A program made the position numbers and the translations under genes. A DNA stretch of 64,000 nt from Ceratotherium simum simum (Eukaryota > Chordata > Mammalia > Perissodactyla > Rhinocerotidae): contig NW_004454163.1 in assembly GCF_000283155.1 (NCBI RefSeq), positions 424,148-488,147 of the forward strand. The letters are read 5' to 3'. The notes under the pieces were generated by a model. The model ran no database searches. It saw nothing but the letters and a program-made list of their open reading frames with translations, and was not told where the DNA came from. Positions 11,950 through 21,792 of this stretch are shown here, in pieces; positions within the stretch are counted from its first letter, which is position 1; each line of letters begins with the position of its first letter.

Positions 11950-12470
11950 TAAATAAAAGTGTTATAAAATTTATTAAAATCCGAAATAAAATTTTTACCT
12001 GTTGTAGACAAAGAACAGGACTGACATGGCAGAAGTTCCAGAATTGCATAAAAGATTATCTTAAGATTTTGCCTATAATGTAGAGGAAAGGAAAAAGAGA
12101 TAAAACAACTAATGGAAAGACGATACACATAAGAAACAAACAACAAATTATGGAAACTTGCTTTTGTTCTGAAGAAGAATCAGAGCAAATGACCTAGAAG
12201 AAATACGCAAAAGTATTATAAGAGAAAACATTCAAACCAGAGAATAAAATTGCTCTGTAAACTCAAATGGCTCATGAGTTGTCAAATTTAACTAAAAGGA
12301 ACTGAATATAAACACATTCTGAAGAAAGTCTGGACCATTAACAATGAAAAAGGAACCTACAAGCATCTAGAATGAAGAAAAAAATTAAATACAATGAAAG
12401 AAAAACTAGCTGGGTTTCAAACTTTTCCACAACTATTAAGAAAAGACAATAATAGAGCAACATCTATAGG
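11950..12470 (+). mobile_element. Old L1 or HAL1 ORF1 relic
   Basis: The series 'gaagaaagtctggaccattaacaatgaaaaaggaacctacaagcatctagaatg', then 'gaaaaactagctgggtttcaaacttttccaca' and 'aatagagcaacatctata', follows the ORF1 C-terminal-domain region of ancient L1 and of HAL1 (an L1 derivative with ORF1 only). All frames have multiple stops. The right end is broken by the segment at 12,470-12,690. Confidence 0.55.
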
Positions 12471-12690
12471 AGGACTTCCCAACATTTTTACAACGTGGTG
12501 CACAGAGGAAATGAAACGTTGCGTGATAAACGCTCAGGGCTGTTTGACTAGTGTGGAGTTCCGATTTCTGAGGCCTTTGCTCAGCCACCCTCAGGCTGAG
12601 AGGATTCCCACCTGTGTCATCATTCCTAAAACCTATTCTTGACACACCAGGTTGAAAGGTCTGTTATAAGGTGGTTTAAGGGAAAAGGTT
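12470..12690. mobile_element. Probable hAT-type DNA transposon interrupting the L1 relic
   Basis: 'cttcccaacatttttacaacgtggtgcacagaggaaatg' begins abruptly where the ORF1-like sequence stops, and resembles hAT elements that open with 'ttcccaa.cttttt..gtggcacac'. It is GC-richer than its flanks and has no open transposase frame. Family assignment is tentative. Confidence 0.4.
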
Positions 12691-13489
12691 GTGTTGTAAG
12701 AATTCTGCAGTCAGTCAAGTTCTCATTTACACTGGGAAACGGAAAGGGAAAGATTAAAAAGCTAGCATTCATTCTATTCTGAAAACAAACAACTATCAAA
12801 CACTTTAGAGTCATTTTGAAGTTAAGTGAGGTACAATTAAATAAACACTTTAGCAAAGAATTTGTAAGCGATGCTAAGAAAAAAATTGATGGAAAAATTG
12901 CAAAATTATTATAACAAAATTATAATAAGAAAGTAGTGTAAAAAGTGGTAATCGAGCTTTAGATACTGATTATAACAAAAAATGAAAGCATAGAAGGGTA
13001 GACATGGAATAAAAAAGTTTAGTAATTTTCTCATTCTATGTAGAAGAGGTCAGGATATGCTCTTAAATTATTGATATTCATAATTAGAGACATTGAAGGT
13101 CAATATTTTAAAAATGCAAGCTTAACACATAAAACGAAAACAGGATGTTTACCTTTAAAATCACAAGAAAAAAATTAAACTATAATGTAAAGGAAGTACA
13201 ATAAATAGAAACCATAAAACTAGACCAGAGAAGACCAGACATATTAATCATGAAAATAAGTTTAAATACTGAATTTTTTATTAATAGGCAATTCTCAGAC
13301 TGTGGGCAAATATCAAAACACAGACGTCTTTGGCAGGACAATTTTGCTATTAAAAAGCTCAAACCCTATACAGAAGAAAGAACTTAAACACACTATATAA
13401 ATCACATACATTTATATATATGTTAGAAAATAAGAAAGAAATTAACATGAATTAACATGAATTAAGATACTAGGAAAATAATAAAATAA
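12691..13489. other. AT-rich sequence between L1 relics
   Basis: Very AT-rich and probably decayed L1, but not alignable by eye. It contains a 10-bp tandem repeat, ATTAACATGA twice plus a partial third, at 13,441-13,465. Confidence 0.45.
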
Positions 13490-14375
13490 AGATGAAGGAA
13501 ATAAAATAAAGGAATTAACAGAAATAAAGGTAGAAATTAATGAAACAGTCCTAAACCATAAAAAAAGAAAGCTGGTTCTTTGAAAAGATCAATAAAATAG
13601 ATTCAACTTGGGCAAGTCTTATCTAGCTAATTATAGAATAAATCTATTTAAAATTAGAAATTGGAGTGGTTTTATTTATCAATATTGAAATGATTAAAAC
13701 ACGGTATAAAAATAATGGGTAAATTGCCTGGCAACAAATGAAAAATCCAGAAAAAAGGGATATTTTTTCTAGGAAATACATGTAAAAAGTTGAAAATACA
13801 ATGGGTAAATAAACAATAAAAATACCAGAAGATAATTCAATTATTTTTTTTTTAAATAACAGAGGGCAAAATATCTTCATTAAAAAAAGCACAAATCCCC
13901 AGAGCCTTAAAAAATGACTGGCAAATTTATAATTTCATAAAATTTTTTTTATCATCATAAAAATTTCATAAAAAATTTAAAACATCTTTTAAAAAAAGAG
14001 ATGTTATCAATAAAGTAAATTTTAAAATAAAGAACAGGAGAAAATGTTGGCAATATATCAACAGATAATGGATAAATATGTAAAAGTATAAAGAGCTACT
14101 ATGGGCCAAAAGGAAAAAGATAAACAAATAGAAAAATGGATAATGGATATGAACAGGCAATTCATTGTGGAATATATACAAATGATTGATAAACATATAA
14201 AAACTATTATACTTGCAAATGCAAATTATATGATAAAGACGCTTTTCTCCTTATAAGATTGACAAAACTTGAAGTAATTGATAAAAAACTATTTTTGGCC
14301 AGAATGTGAGCAAACGCTGTTGATGGTATATAAATTGGTGAAGCCTTTGAAAATGGAAAGCAATTTTACACGAAG
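13490..14375 (+). mobile_element. Old L1 ORF2 relic, internally deleted
   Basis: Left part has 'aagaaagctggttctttgaaaagatcaataaaatagatt', the hallmark L1 ORF2 stretch upstream of RT, continuing to 'aaatccccagagcc'. It then jumps to the ORF2 C-terminal and 3' region ('aatggataatggatatgaacaggcaattcattgtgg', 'ttgatggtatataaattggtgaagcc'). Reverse transcriptase itself is missing, so there is a deletion near 13,930-14,030. Stops in all frames. Confidence 0.65.
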
Positions 14376-14387
14376 GTATTATTGGAT

Positions 14388-14440
14388 TGTGTGTATGTGT
14401 GCATGTATATGTGTCTGTTTATGTGTGTGTGTGTAGATAG
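14388..14440 (+). repeat. TG microsatellite
   Basis: Interrupted TG/TATG run with a pure block 'tgtgtgtgtgtg' near 14,418-14,432. Confidence 0.8.
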
Positions 14441-15202
14441 GTCTTAAAAACAACACATGCATATATATTTTTCTATATACATATTTTGCATATATTTGCA
14501 TTCCTGGAAAGTAGAATTGAAGGATGCACCCCATTATTTCCTCTGAGAAGAGGGAGCAGTGGCTGGAGTGGTAGTGAATAAGGCTTTCATATTATGCTTG
14601 GTGTATTAGATGTTTTTCTAATTTGTTGTATTTTTAACAAAGAGAAATATCATTTATTACTTATTTAAATAAAAATATAACTTCTTGGAAAAGGAGTGGA
14701 GGGGATTTGTATTCTAAAGGCACAGAGAAATCATCTTAGGGATATCCTGATGGATATTTTGGTTATGAAACGGTTAGCTGTGGAATATTCTATATTGATT
14801 AAACTAAATTGGGTAGCATAACAGCAGAAATTTTAGGGCTGTCTCACGGTGACTTGAAAGAGCATAAGGGCTGTGAAGCGTTCTCCCAAGTCATTAAAAC
14901 TCTTTCTACATTTAATTGAAAATTACCGCCTAATATTAGGTAATATTTCCCTATCATTCACTTTTAAGTTTCTTACAATTTGCCTTTTAAAATACCACAG
15001 CCGTAAAGGGTCTTTTTTGTGTGTACATTTGTTGTTAACGTCTGCTTGTTTTTTAGATTGGAGAACTTTCAACTACAAGCATTTTCGTACCTTTTGATGT
15101 GTATTGCCAAATAGCTTTCCAGCAGCACAAAACAGTGTTCATTTTATCCCCAGTTGTGAGAAAACCAAAAACAGCAACAACCAAATATTTAACTTGTTAC
15201 GT
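14441..15202. other. Unassigned AT-rich sequence
   Basis: No supported gene or classified repeat. Confidence 0.5.
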
Positions 15203-15216
15203 CTTGTACGATTTTT

Positions 15217-15454
15217 GTGTGTGTGTGTGAGGAAGTTCGGCCCTGAGCTAACATCTGCCAATCCTCTTTTTTTTGCCGAGGAAGACTGGCCCTGGGCTAA
15301 CATCCGTGCCCATATTCCTCTACTTTATATGTGATGCCGCCACAGCATGACTTAACACATGGTGGGTGGGTGCGTGCCCAGGATGCCAACTGGCAAACCC
15401 GGGCCGCTGCAGTGGAGTGCGCGCACTCAACTGCTTGCACCGCTGGGCTGGCCC
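15217..15454 (-). mobile_element. ERE SINE, antisense, perfect 14-bp TSD
   Basis: Full-length antisense ERE from tail (TG-rich, then 'gaggaagttcggccctgagctaac') to tRNA-like head ('ctgggctggcccc'). A perfect 14-bp target-site duplication, CTTGTACGATTTTT, brackets it at 15,203-15,216 and 15,455-15,468. The tail is GT-rich rather than pure A/T, so a microsatellite has grown in it. Confidence 0.95.
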
Positions 15455-15468
15455 CTTGTACGATTTTT

Positions 15469-15639
15469 TATTTTGCACCTTTTGTTTGAATTTATTTGAA
15501 TCTCCCTAAAAATAAGATCCTTTTCTTGGATAACCTTAATGCCATTAGCTCACCTAATAAATTTCACACTATTTCTTTGGCGTACTGCGTATTCTCTGCC
15601 CCTCCACATTTGTCCTTAGTCCTCCATGCGGCTCTGCAT
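15469..15639. other. Unassigned flank
   Basis: Ordinary AT-rich sequence between the ERE and the old repeat copy. Confidence 0.5.
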
Positions 15640-16065
15640 GATGAGAGACATCCCTAGAAAGGGCATTGCTGAGCTCTCTTCCCCTCTGGCTCCCATTTGT
15701 GGAGGAGAGGACGTTTAGAAGGCAGGAGAGTGATGTTCGGGTATTTATTCCCCTGGTTTCTCTCCTGCTGGGCTGTCTGGCTATGCTTCTCTACCTAAGA
15801 TAACAGTTCTCTCGGGGCGGTTCTGCCAGTTAGTTTTGCGTCTTGTTGGAGTCAGGTATCCACTCCTGCCCTGTGCCCTTTGTGGCCTAAAGCTGATAAC
15901 TGTTCCCCATAGTTGCTAGTCCTGAGCTGCATCACCATTCCTTGTTTTGATCTCTTAAGCCTGTCCACGCCTTTGTAAATCTCTCTCTTCACGATTATAT
16001 CTCAATGACTCTTTTTTGAGTGTGCCATCTTTTTTTCCTACAAGGACCTTGACTGATACAATTGG
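15640..16065 (+). repeat. Ancient interspersed repeat, copy B
   Basis: Shares with 1-545 the closing module 'gagtgtgccatct' ... 'ggaccttgactgataca', a preceding 'cctgtccacgcctttgtaaat', and the 'ggtatttattcc' segment. Same unnamed family, independent insertion. Confidence 0.55.
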
Positions 16066-16879
16066 TTTCATCTATTATCCAGTCTAGATGCAAATTTTCC
16101 TCGTTTCAAAAAAATTTTTGCTTTGTTTTGATTTTAGAAGTTATTTTGTTCAATTCAAAATCCAAACAAGGTCCATATATTATATTCGGTTGTCATTTGG
16201 GTCGCAAATATCTTGTAACATCATTTAATACCTTTATCTAATTTTTTTCCTTCCTATCATGGTATTGTCGTAAAAACAAGGTTAGTTGTCCTGAGGAATG
16301 TCCCACATTCTAGATTTTCTCCATGTGATTGTCATCTAAGTGATATGTAGTTAGATTTATTTCAAGTGTATTTGTAACTTTTAAGATTGCTTTTTTCTTT
16401 GTTGTTTAATTTATTTATTTTACTGTTAAACACATGAAACTTGTGCTTCCCAAATTAATACTATATATCAAGGCATTTTCAGCGACATCTTGCTTCCCTC
16501 TGTGTCTTCTTGCTTTCTGTATAGATTATGTTTTTTATTAGTTTTTGGTTTTTCCTTCGAGAGATTTTTTTTTCCAGTTTTCCAATCACCATTTATTAAA
16601 AGTCTGCCCTTTCCCTTCTGATGTGATACGAATACCATTTAATACATTTCCAAACACACTTGGGTCTATTTTGGTCTTTTTATTCTTTTCCCACTGGTTT
16701 ATGTGCTACTACATTTTTAAATTATAGAAACATAATAACATAACAATGTAAGGTAGGGCAAGTTCCCTTATACCATGATATTATTTTCAATTATTTTCTA
16801 GATATTCTTTCTTATTTGTTTTTCCATATTAATTTTAAAATCAAATTGTCTTTTTCCAGAAAAACACTTGTTAGTGTTT
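16066..16879. other. Unassigned AT-rich sequence
   Basis: T-rich, with no gene or recognisable repeat. Confidence 0.5.
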
Positions 16880-17027
16880 GTAGTGGTTCAGAGATGTGTC
16901 CACAAATTTTTTGATAGTCTTCCCCTCAAAAGGTGGAACTTAATTCCTCTTCCTTTCAGTGTGGGCTTGACTTAATGATTTACAATACGGCAAAAGTGAT
17001 GGGATATCTCAGCAGACCGTGCAGCTG
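16880..17027. repeat. Left flank module of the 30-bp array
   Basis: 'cccctcaaaaggtggaacttaattcctcttcc' and 'agtgtgggcttgacttaatgatttacaatacggcaaaagtgatggg' form a dispersed mammalian repeat module I have seen in many loci but cannot name with confidence. It abuts the tandem array, so both may belong to one element. Confidence 0.45.
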
Positions 17028-17570
17028 GCTAGGGTACATGTTCAGGCAGGGCCAGGGCTTTGTGACCGGACAGCCTCAGGCTGTACTACATGATCAGGCG
17101 GGGCTGCAGACTGTGTCCTGGAGTTGAGTGTGGCTGCAGGCTGGGTTCTGTGATCTGGCACGCGCTGGCTGCGCTCCACTCTTGGGTGAGGTTGTTGTCC
17201 GGATTCTCTGATGTGGTCCAGCCACAGGCTATGCTCCAATATTGGGTGGAGTCACTGGCTGGGCTTTCTGCCTGGGTGAGGCTGCAAGGCTGTGCTCAGC
17301 AATCAGGCCGGGCCACAGGCTGGGACCCGCTGCAGGACAGAGCTGTCAGCTGGTCTCCACGGCGGGTACCATAGGCTGGGTTCTGAGGCTGGCCGGGGTC
17401 ACTGTTTGGGCTCCCCAGGGAAGTGCAGCTGTAGGGCATGCTCAGCAGTTGGTGGAGCTACTAGCTTTACTCCCTGCCTGAGCGGGTCTGTAGGATGGCC
17501 GCCACGGATGCTCAGGTTCTCTGGCCAGGCTTCCTGTTTGGGCAGAACTGGTGGCTTTGCTCAACAGTTT
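17028..17570 (+). repeat. Decayed 30-bp minisatellite, about 18-19 units
   Basis: GC-rich block in AT-rich surroundings. Units of the type GCTGGGCTCT....TTGGGTG.GGCTGCAG start at 17,080, 17,110, 17,140, 17,168, 17,198, 17,228, 17,258, 17,289, 17,319, 17,349, 17,375, 17,405, 17,435, 17,464, 17,494, 17,524 and 17,554, so spacing is almost always exactly 30. Individual units differ a lot, so the array is old, yet indels are rare. Because 30 is divisible by three, overlapping open frames of 79-94 codons (plus) and 65 codons (minus) encode decapeptide repeats. These could be a by-product of the period or a trace of a former coding repeat. Confidence 0.8.
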
Positions 17571-17945
17571 TCTTGAAAATTCTTTTAATCCCTTTTTTGA
17601 TTTCTATTTAAATTTTTATAAATTTTCTTTTCATTCTGCATTGGCTTTTTGTACATTCTATGGTAGATATTCATTCTTGTATTCCTTGTATTCTGATCTT
17701 TATGTCTGATTTTTTTTCTAGAGATCTGTTGTTTTATAACCTCTTGATGTTGTCATATAATTTCTATCTTTTCTATTAAGTTTTGTGCTGTTTTCAAGGC
17801 TGCAATTTCTTTCTTAATTTTGTTAATATCTTTGAGCTCATTTTCATTTACTTTGTTGATAAATTTTTCTAGTGTATTCCCTTTGTCTATTGAAATATAA
17901 TTATGTTAATTTTCATCATTTTCCTTGTTAATAACTTTATATGGT
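17571..17945 (-). mobile_element. AT-rich module beside the array; possible ORF1-like relic
   Basis: An abrupt base-composition change follows the array. On the minus strand about 37 codons near 17,880-17,760 stay open and read as a lysine/glutamate-rich helix (for example KFINKVNENELKDINKIKK). A coiled coil of this sort occurs in L1 and HAL1 ORF1 proteins, so the array and this module may be parts of one old LINE-type element. No RNA-binding domain is recognisable; assignment is weak. Confidence 0.3.
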
Positions 17946-19019
17946 TTAGATCATATTGCTCCCCCTCCACCACTATATTTCGATGCCGTGGATTTTCTTA
18001 GTGCGTTAGGAGGGTGTTCTTGCGGAGGGCTCCTTGGATTGAGAATTTCCTTTCTGTTGTTATGTGAAATACTCAAAATATGAAATACTCAAACCCTGTG
18101 TAGTTGCTTTTCTCTTTTATAGGTACGTCTAGATCAGAATATTTTCTGTCTTCAATGCATGCTTCAGCCCTGAGCTACGTAGCCTTGCATTCCAAGATAG
18201 TGCTCTCAGACTTACTCTCATAATTTTGCCTTTATACTATTTTCCAGCATTTACATCCTTTGGGTGCCTCCACCCTTTATCTGAACCTTCTCTGTCTTTA
18301 CACCCAGTGTTCTTGTTCCACTCACTTTAGCATCTATTTCCTGTAGTGTTCCTTGAGAGTAGGGCTTTGCACTTCTAAAAATGAGTATTTGCTCTGTATT
18401 TCTCAAGGGCTTATCCTGACAAAGCTCTGTTTGATCCTTTCACATTCATAAGCCACATTTGCTCTCTGTGAAACTTGTGTCCTGTATGGACGTTTAGGTT
18501 GTTCCCTGATACTTTAGTTTCAACTTCCATAAGGTTATCTCATTTTGATTGTGATTATTTTGGAGTAAAATTTGGTTTCCATGGCTTGTAGGATAAATGG
18601 GTGTCACCCTTCCACTCCTCAACGCTCTAACCCCATAGTCTATGCAGGACACACAGCTGTTGGTGGTTTAGCCGCACTTGCGCCTGCTCTGAAGTTCATG
18701 AGGATTCTTTGTCCATAGTTTTGTTGAGGATATTGTCTACAGTTTTGTTTTGTGTTGTCTTCTTTAACACTCCTGATTTATTATTATTTAGGAGGACTTT
18801 TGGAGTACTTAAAAAATTATACTGCTGCCATCATCACATTGCTAGTTTTTGGTTTATTTGATATTAAGAGGCTTAAACTTTTGTTTGTGTAGTGAAATCT
18901 ATGAGTATTTTCATTACCAGTTTATTTAGAAATGTGAAAATAAAAATATATTGATATTTTACTTTAAGCTCATGTGAGAGCATTGGGGGAATGTAATATT
19001 GAATGTTGTTGATTTTCTC
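17946..19019. other. Unassigned sequence
   Basis: No gene seen. A short tandem duplication, TGAAATACTCAAA twice, lies near 18,064-18,095. Confidence 0.5.
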
Positions 19020-19135
19020 TCTCCTGTTTAGTGGGCAATATGAGGGCAGTGATCATGTCTCATTTATCTGTGTTCACATCACCTGGCACGTACAAACAAA
19101 TGCGTGTTGAAAAAAATGAATAAAAAATTTGATTA
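19020..19135 (+). mobile_element. L2 3' end
   Basis: L2 3' UTR pattern: 'gtttagtgggcaatatgagggcagtgatcatgtc', 'cacctggcacgtac', then a 'tgttgaaaaaaatgaa' tail. Confidence 0.6.
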
Positions 19136-19199
19136 ATGAATTATTATTGTGATTCGATGAAGTTTTTATTCTTGGTCTACCTGTGTAAAATTTTAATGC

Positions 19200-19440
19200 C
19201 TACTTCTTCACCCCTCTAAATTTCTACCTCCCTTTTCTGCTTTCTTTTTCTCCTTAGCAAGTATACTACCATCATTTTACATCTTCTTTGTCTTGTTTAT
19301 TTTTTCCCTCCATCCCCCAACACCCCAACAAGAGTGTAAGCTTATGAGGGTTGGAATTTTATTATTTGTTTTCTTCACTGCTGTGTTCCTAGTATCTGGA
19401 GAAGTAGCTGGCAAAGAGTAGATATCCAACAGACAATTCT
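19200..19440 (+). mobile_element. L2 3' end
   Basis: 'caacaagagtgtaagcttatgagggttgg', 'cactgctgtgttcctagtatctgga' and 'tagatatccaacaga' match the L2 tail order ('gtaagctcc..agggcaggg', 'tgtatccccagcac', 'gctcaataaat'). A second, independent tail next to 19,020-19,135. Confidence 0.6.
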
Positions 19441-19939
19441 TGGGGTGATTTTCTTAACAATGAACTTTCACGATCCTCATTCTTACAAATGTGAGGTCAC
19501 ATCAGCTGAAATAATGGAATTTCTAGCTTTTCAGAAACATGGTTTAAATTAAAGAAAAAGGGAAAACTGAGACCATATATTTGTTATAAGCAGATCTAAT
19601 TAACAGAAAATAGCTCCTTAATTGAAAAGAAGAAATTTTGTATCATTTACAAAATATTACATCATTTTAACAGAAAAGCTCTAAGTTGAAAAATGAAAAT
19701 GCTTATTTTTTTCTTATAGTTTTTTTCTCATAGTTCTTATAGTTTCTGTTTGCTCTACCGCCTGCTTTTGGAAATGGCTGACTATAACAATTTCTTTTCT
19801 TTGCACTCATGTTTTATTAAATGCTTCACTGAGTGAACATATCATAAGCATGTTAAAAGAGTTCCATATAGTGATAAAATAGGTATTATTTGGTTTCAGC
19901 ATGTAATGCACATTCATTGCATATTGTTTTCTGTCATGT
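19441..19939. other. Unassigned sequence
   Basis: AT-rich. A small imperfect tandem of 'cttatagttttt' lies at about 19,713-19,748. No gene seen. Confidence 0.5.
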
Positions 19940-20060
19940 AAAACTGTACTTGAAAGTTCCTTGAGGCTGGTATTGTGTTTTAATCACTTTTCTATCCATG
20001 ACAGCTGGCATGGTACCTGAAATATAATATGCTCTTAGTAGTAAGTTTATGAAAGAAATT
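19940..20060 (+). mobile_element. L2 3' end
   Basis: 'cttgaaagttccttgaggctggtattgtgt', 'gacagctggcatggtacct' and 'gctcttagtagtaa' follow the L2 tail consensus order. Confidence 0.55.
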
Positions 20061-20620
20061 GATTTCCTTTACAAGTCCTTGACATCACCCATATTTTAAA
20101 TGAGTTGAAGCCAGTGGTTTAGTCAATTTCTTTATTTGAGCCAAAGTGAAGTGTAGGAAAAATACACTAATTACAGCGGCTATGAAAATACACCTATCAG
20201 ATCTCCTGCCTGGGGAGCATAATAGACTGACAACCTTAGCAGCTTCCCCTCTGGATCCCCTATCATGTTTGCTCTGAGACCATACTTCCTGGTGGGCTGC
20301 TCCTAGCCAATGACTGAGCTTAGTGAGGGTACTAAGGCCATCCCTTCCTATGAGATGTAGGAATCTTCTTAGGGATGATTGACTTGAGAAGTCCCCATCA
20401 GCCTGGCTGAAACTTTCTTAGAACTCTGTGGCAGTTGGAAATTCCCTCTACCCAATCATCCTCCCTTTCCTTTCTCCTTTCACAGGTGTCAGACCTGCAT
20501 CATGCTCCCTCCCCCAATAAATCTCTTGCAAGCTAATCCCAACTTTTCAGCACATCTGAATTAACACAGAATTCTCACTAACAGTTTCTCTTCTCTTCAA
20601 GTGCCTAGAGGGGTCAACAC
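20061..20620 (+). repeat. Unclassified old retroelement end with AATAAA
   Basis: 'tttcacaggtgtcagacctgcatcatgctccctcccccaataaatctcttgcaagctaat' parallels 34,975-35,050 ('cacaggttttgatcccaagggtactcccaaataaatttcttgcag'). Two copies with a poly(A) signal then about 45 bp suggest an LTR or L1 3' end; I cannot tell which. Confidence 0.5.
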
Positions 20621-21240
20621 AAAAGGACAACACAATGTATATTTGATACATAAATTGGTATTTGACTTAGATCATTGTTACCTGGTTTACAGCTCATACC
20701 AGATACTCATAGAGGAAAAACAGTGTAGAAAGGTAATATCTGTGTCTAAATCATCCCTCAGCTCAGGATGCTATCTTTGATGGAAATATTGGTATAAAAG
20801 CAGGAAATGTCAACCCATCCATCTGGTCAAATATTAAAGCTATGCTTCAGTGATACGATATTTCTGAGGCTACTTGAAGGTGAAATTGAAAAGACACAAG
20901 CTTTGGAGTAAGAAAGATGAGTTTATAGGAAATTATGTTCATGACAGAAATCCTGAGGCTACATGGAGTGACCAGTAAAATAATTCATTAATTCAAATAA
21001 AATTTTCCAAATCTTATCTCATGAAACCATCTGATCTAGTCAGAAGTATGATGACCTTCTTATAAATTCTTAATGAAATGAGTTGATGGTAAAGAGAATA
21101 ATGATATTAACAACCTATTAACAATTAACAACAAGACCTAAAGTAAAATTTCTTTTATATAGATTGTGACTTTTCTGATGTGTCAAATAAGAAAAAAAAT
21201 CTTTAAATTCATACTAAATATTTTTTCTTTAACATCTGTT
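20621..21240. other. Unassigned sequence
   Basis: AT-rich, with no supported feature. Confidence 0.5.
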
Positions 21241-21252
21241 TTACTTGGTATT

Positions 21253-21780
21253 TTTTTTAAATGTATCTCCTTTATTTTTGTATATTGTTAATAGTGATTG
21301 CTTTTTTTTTTGTTTTTTATAATTTTATTTATTTATTTTTTCCCCCAAAGCCCCAGTAGATAGTTGTATGTCATAGCTACACATCCTTCTAGTTGCTGTA
21401 GGTGGGACACGGCGTCAGCATGGCCAGAGAAGTGGTGCATCGGTGCGCGCCTGGGATCCGAACCCTGGCCGCCAGCATTGGAGCGTGCGCACTTAACCAC
21501 TAAGCCACGGGGCCGGCCCGCTTTTTTTTTTTTGAGAAAGGTTGGTGCTGTGCTAACATCTGTTGCCAATCTTTCCTCTTCTATTTTTCTTTTTTCTCCC
21601 CAAAGCCCCAGTACATAGTTGTGTATCATAGTTGTAGAGTTGTAGCTCTTCTATATGGGATACCGCCTCAGCATGGCTTGATGAGCGGTGAGTAGGTCTG
21701 CGCCCAGCATCTGAACCAGTGAACCCCAGGCCGCCAAAGTGGAATGTGCCAACTTAATTACTACGCCACTGGCCAGCCCC
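21253..21780 (-). mobile_element. Outer ERE SINE (antisense) with nested ERE and 3' extension
   Basis: The head of the outer element ends at 21,780 ('ctggccagcccc'). The perfect TSD TTACTTGGTATT lies at 21,241-21,252 and 21,781-21,792. Body runs down to a T12 tail at 21,522-21,533. Between that tail and the left TSD are the inner ERE and about 42 bp of non-SINE sequence followed by a second T8 run (21,251-21,258). Read in sense, this is SINE, A-run, unique sequence, A-run, TSD, which is the layout expected from a 3' transduction. Confidence 0.85.
21312..21519 (-). mobile_element. Inner ERE SINE inserted in the tail of another ERE
   Basis: Antisense ERE variant with the 'ccccaaagccccagta.atagttgta' tail module, ending in an intact 'cacggggccggccc' head. 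TSD is GCTTTTTTTTTT at 21,300-21,311 and 21,520-21,531, inside the T-run that is the A-tail of the outer element. Head CpGs are well kept, so it is the younger of the two. Confidence 0.9.
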
Positions 21781-21792
21781 TTACTTGGTATT

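Noticed and set aside
17090..17576. Overlapping open frames within the 30-bp array as a repeat protein gene
   Set aside because: A period divisible by three keeps several frames open at once on both strands; no start context, domain or conserved unit peptide.
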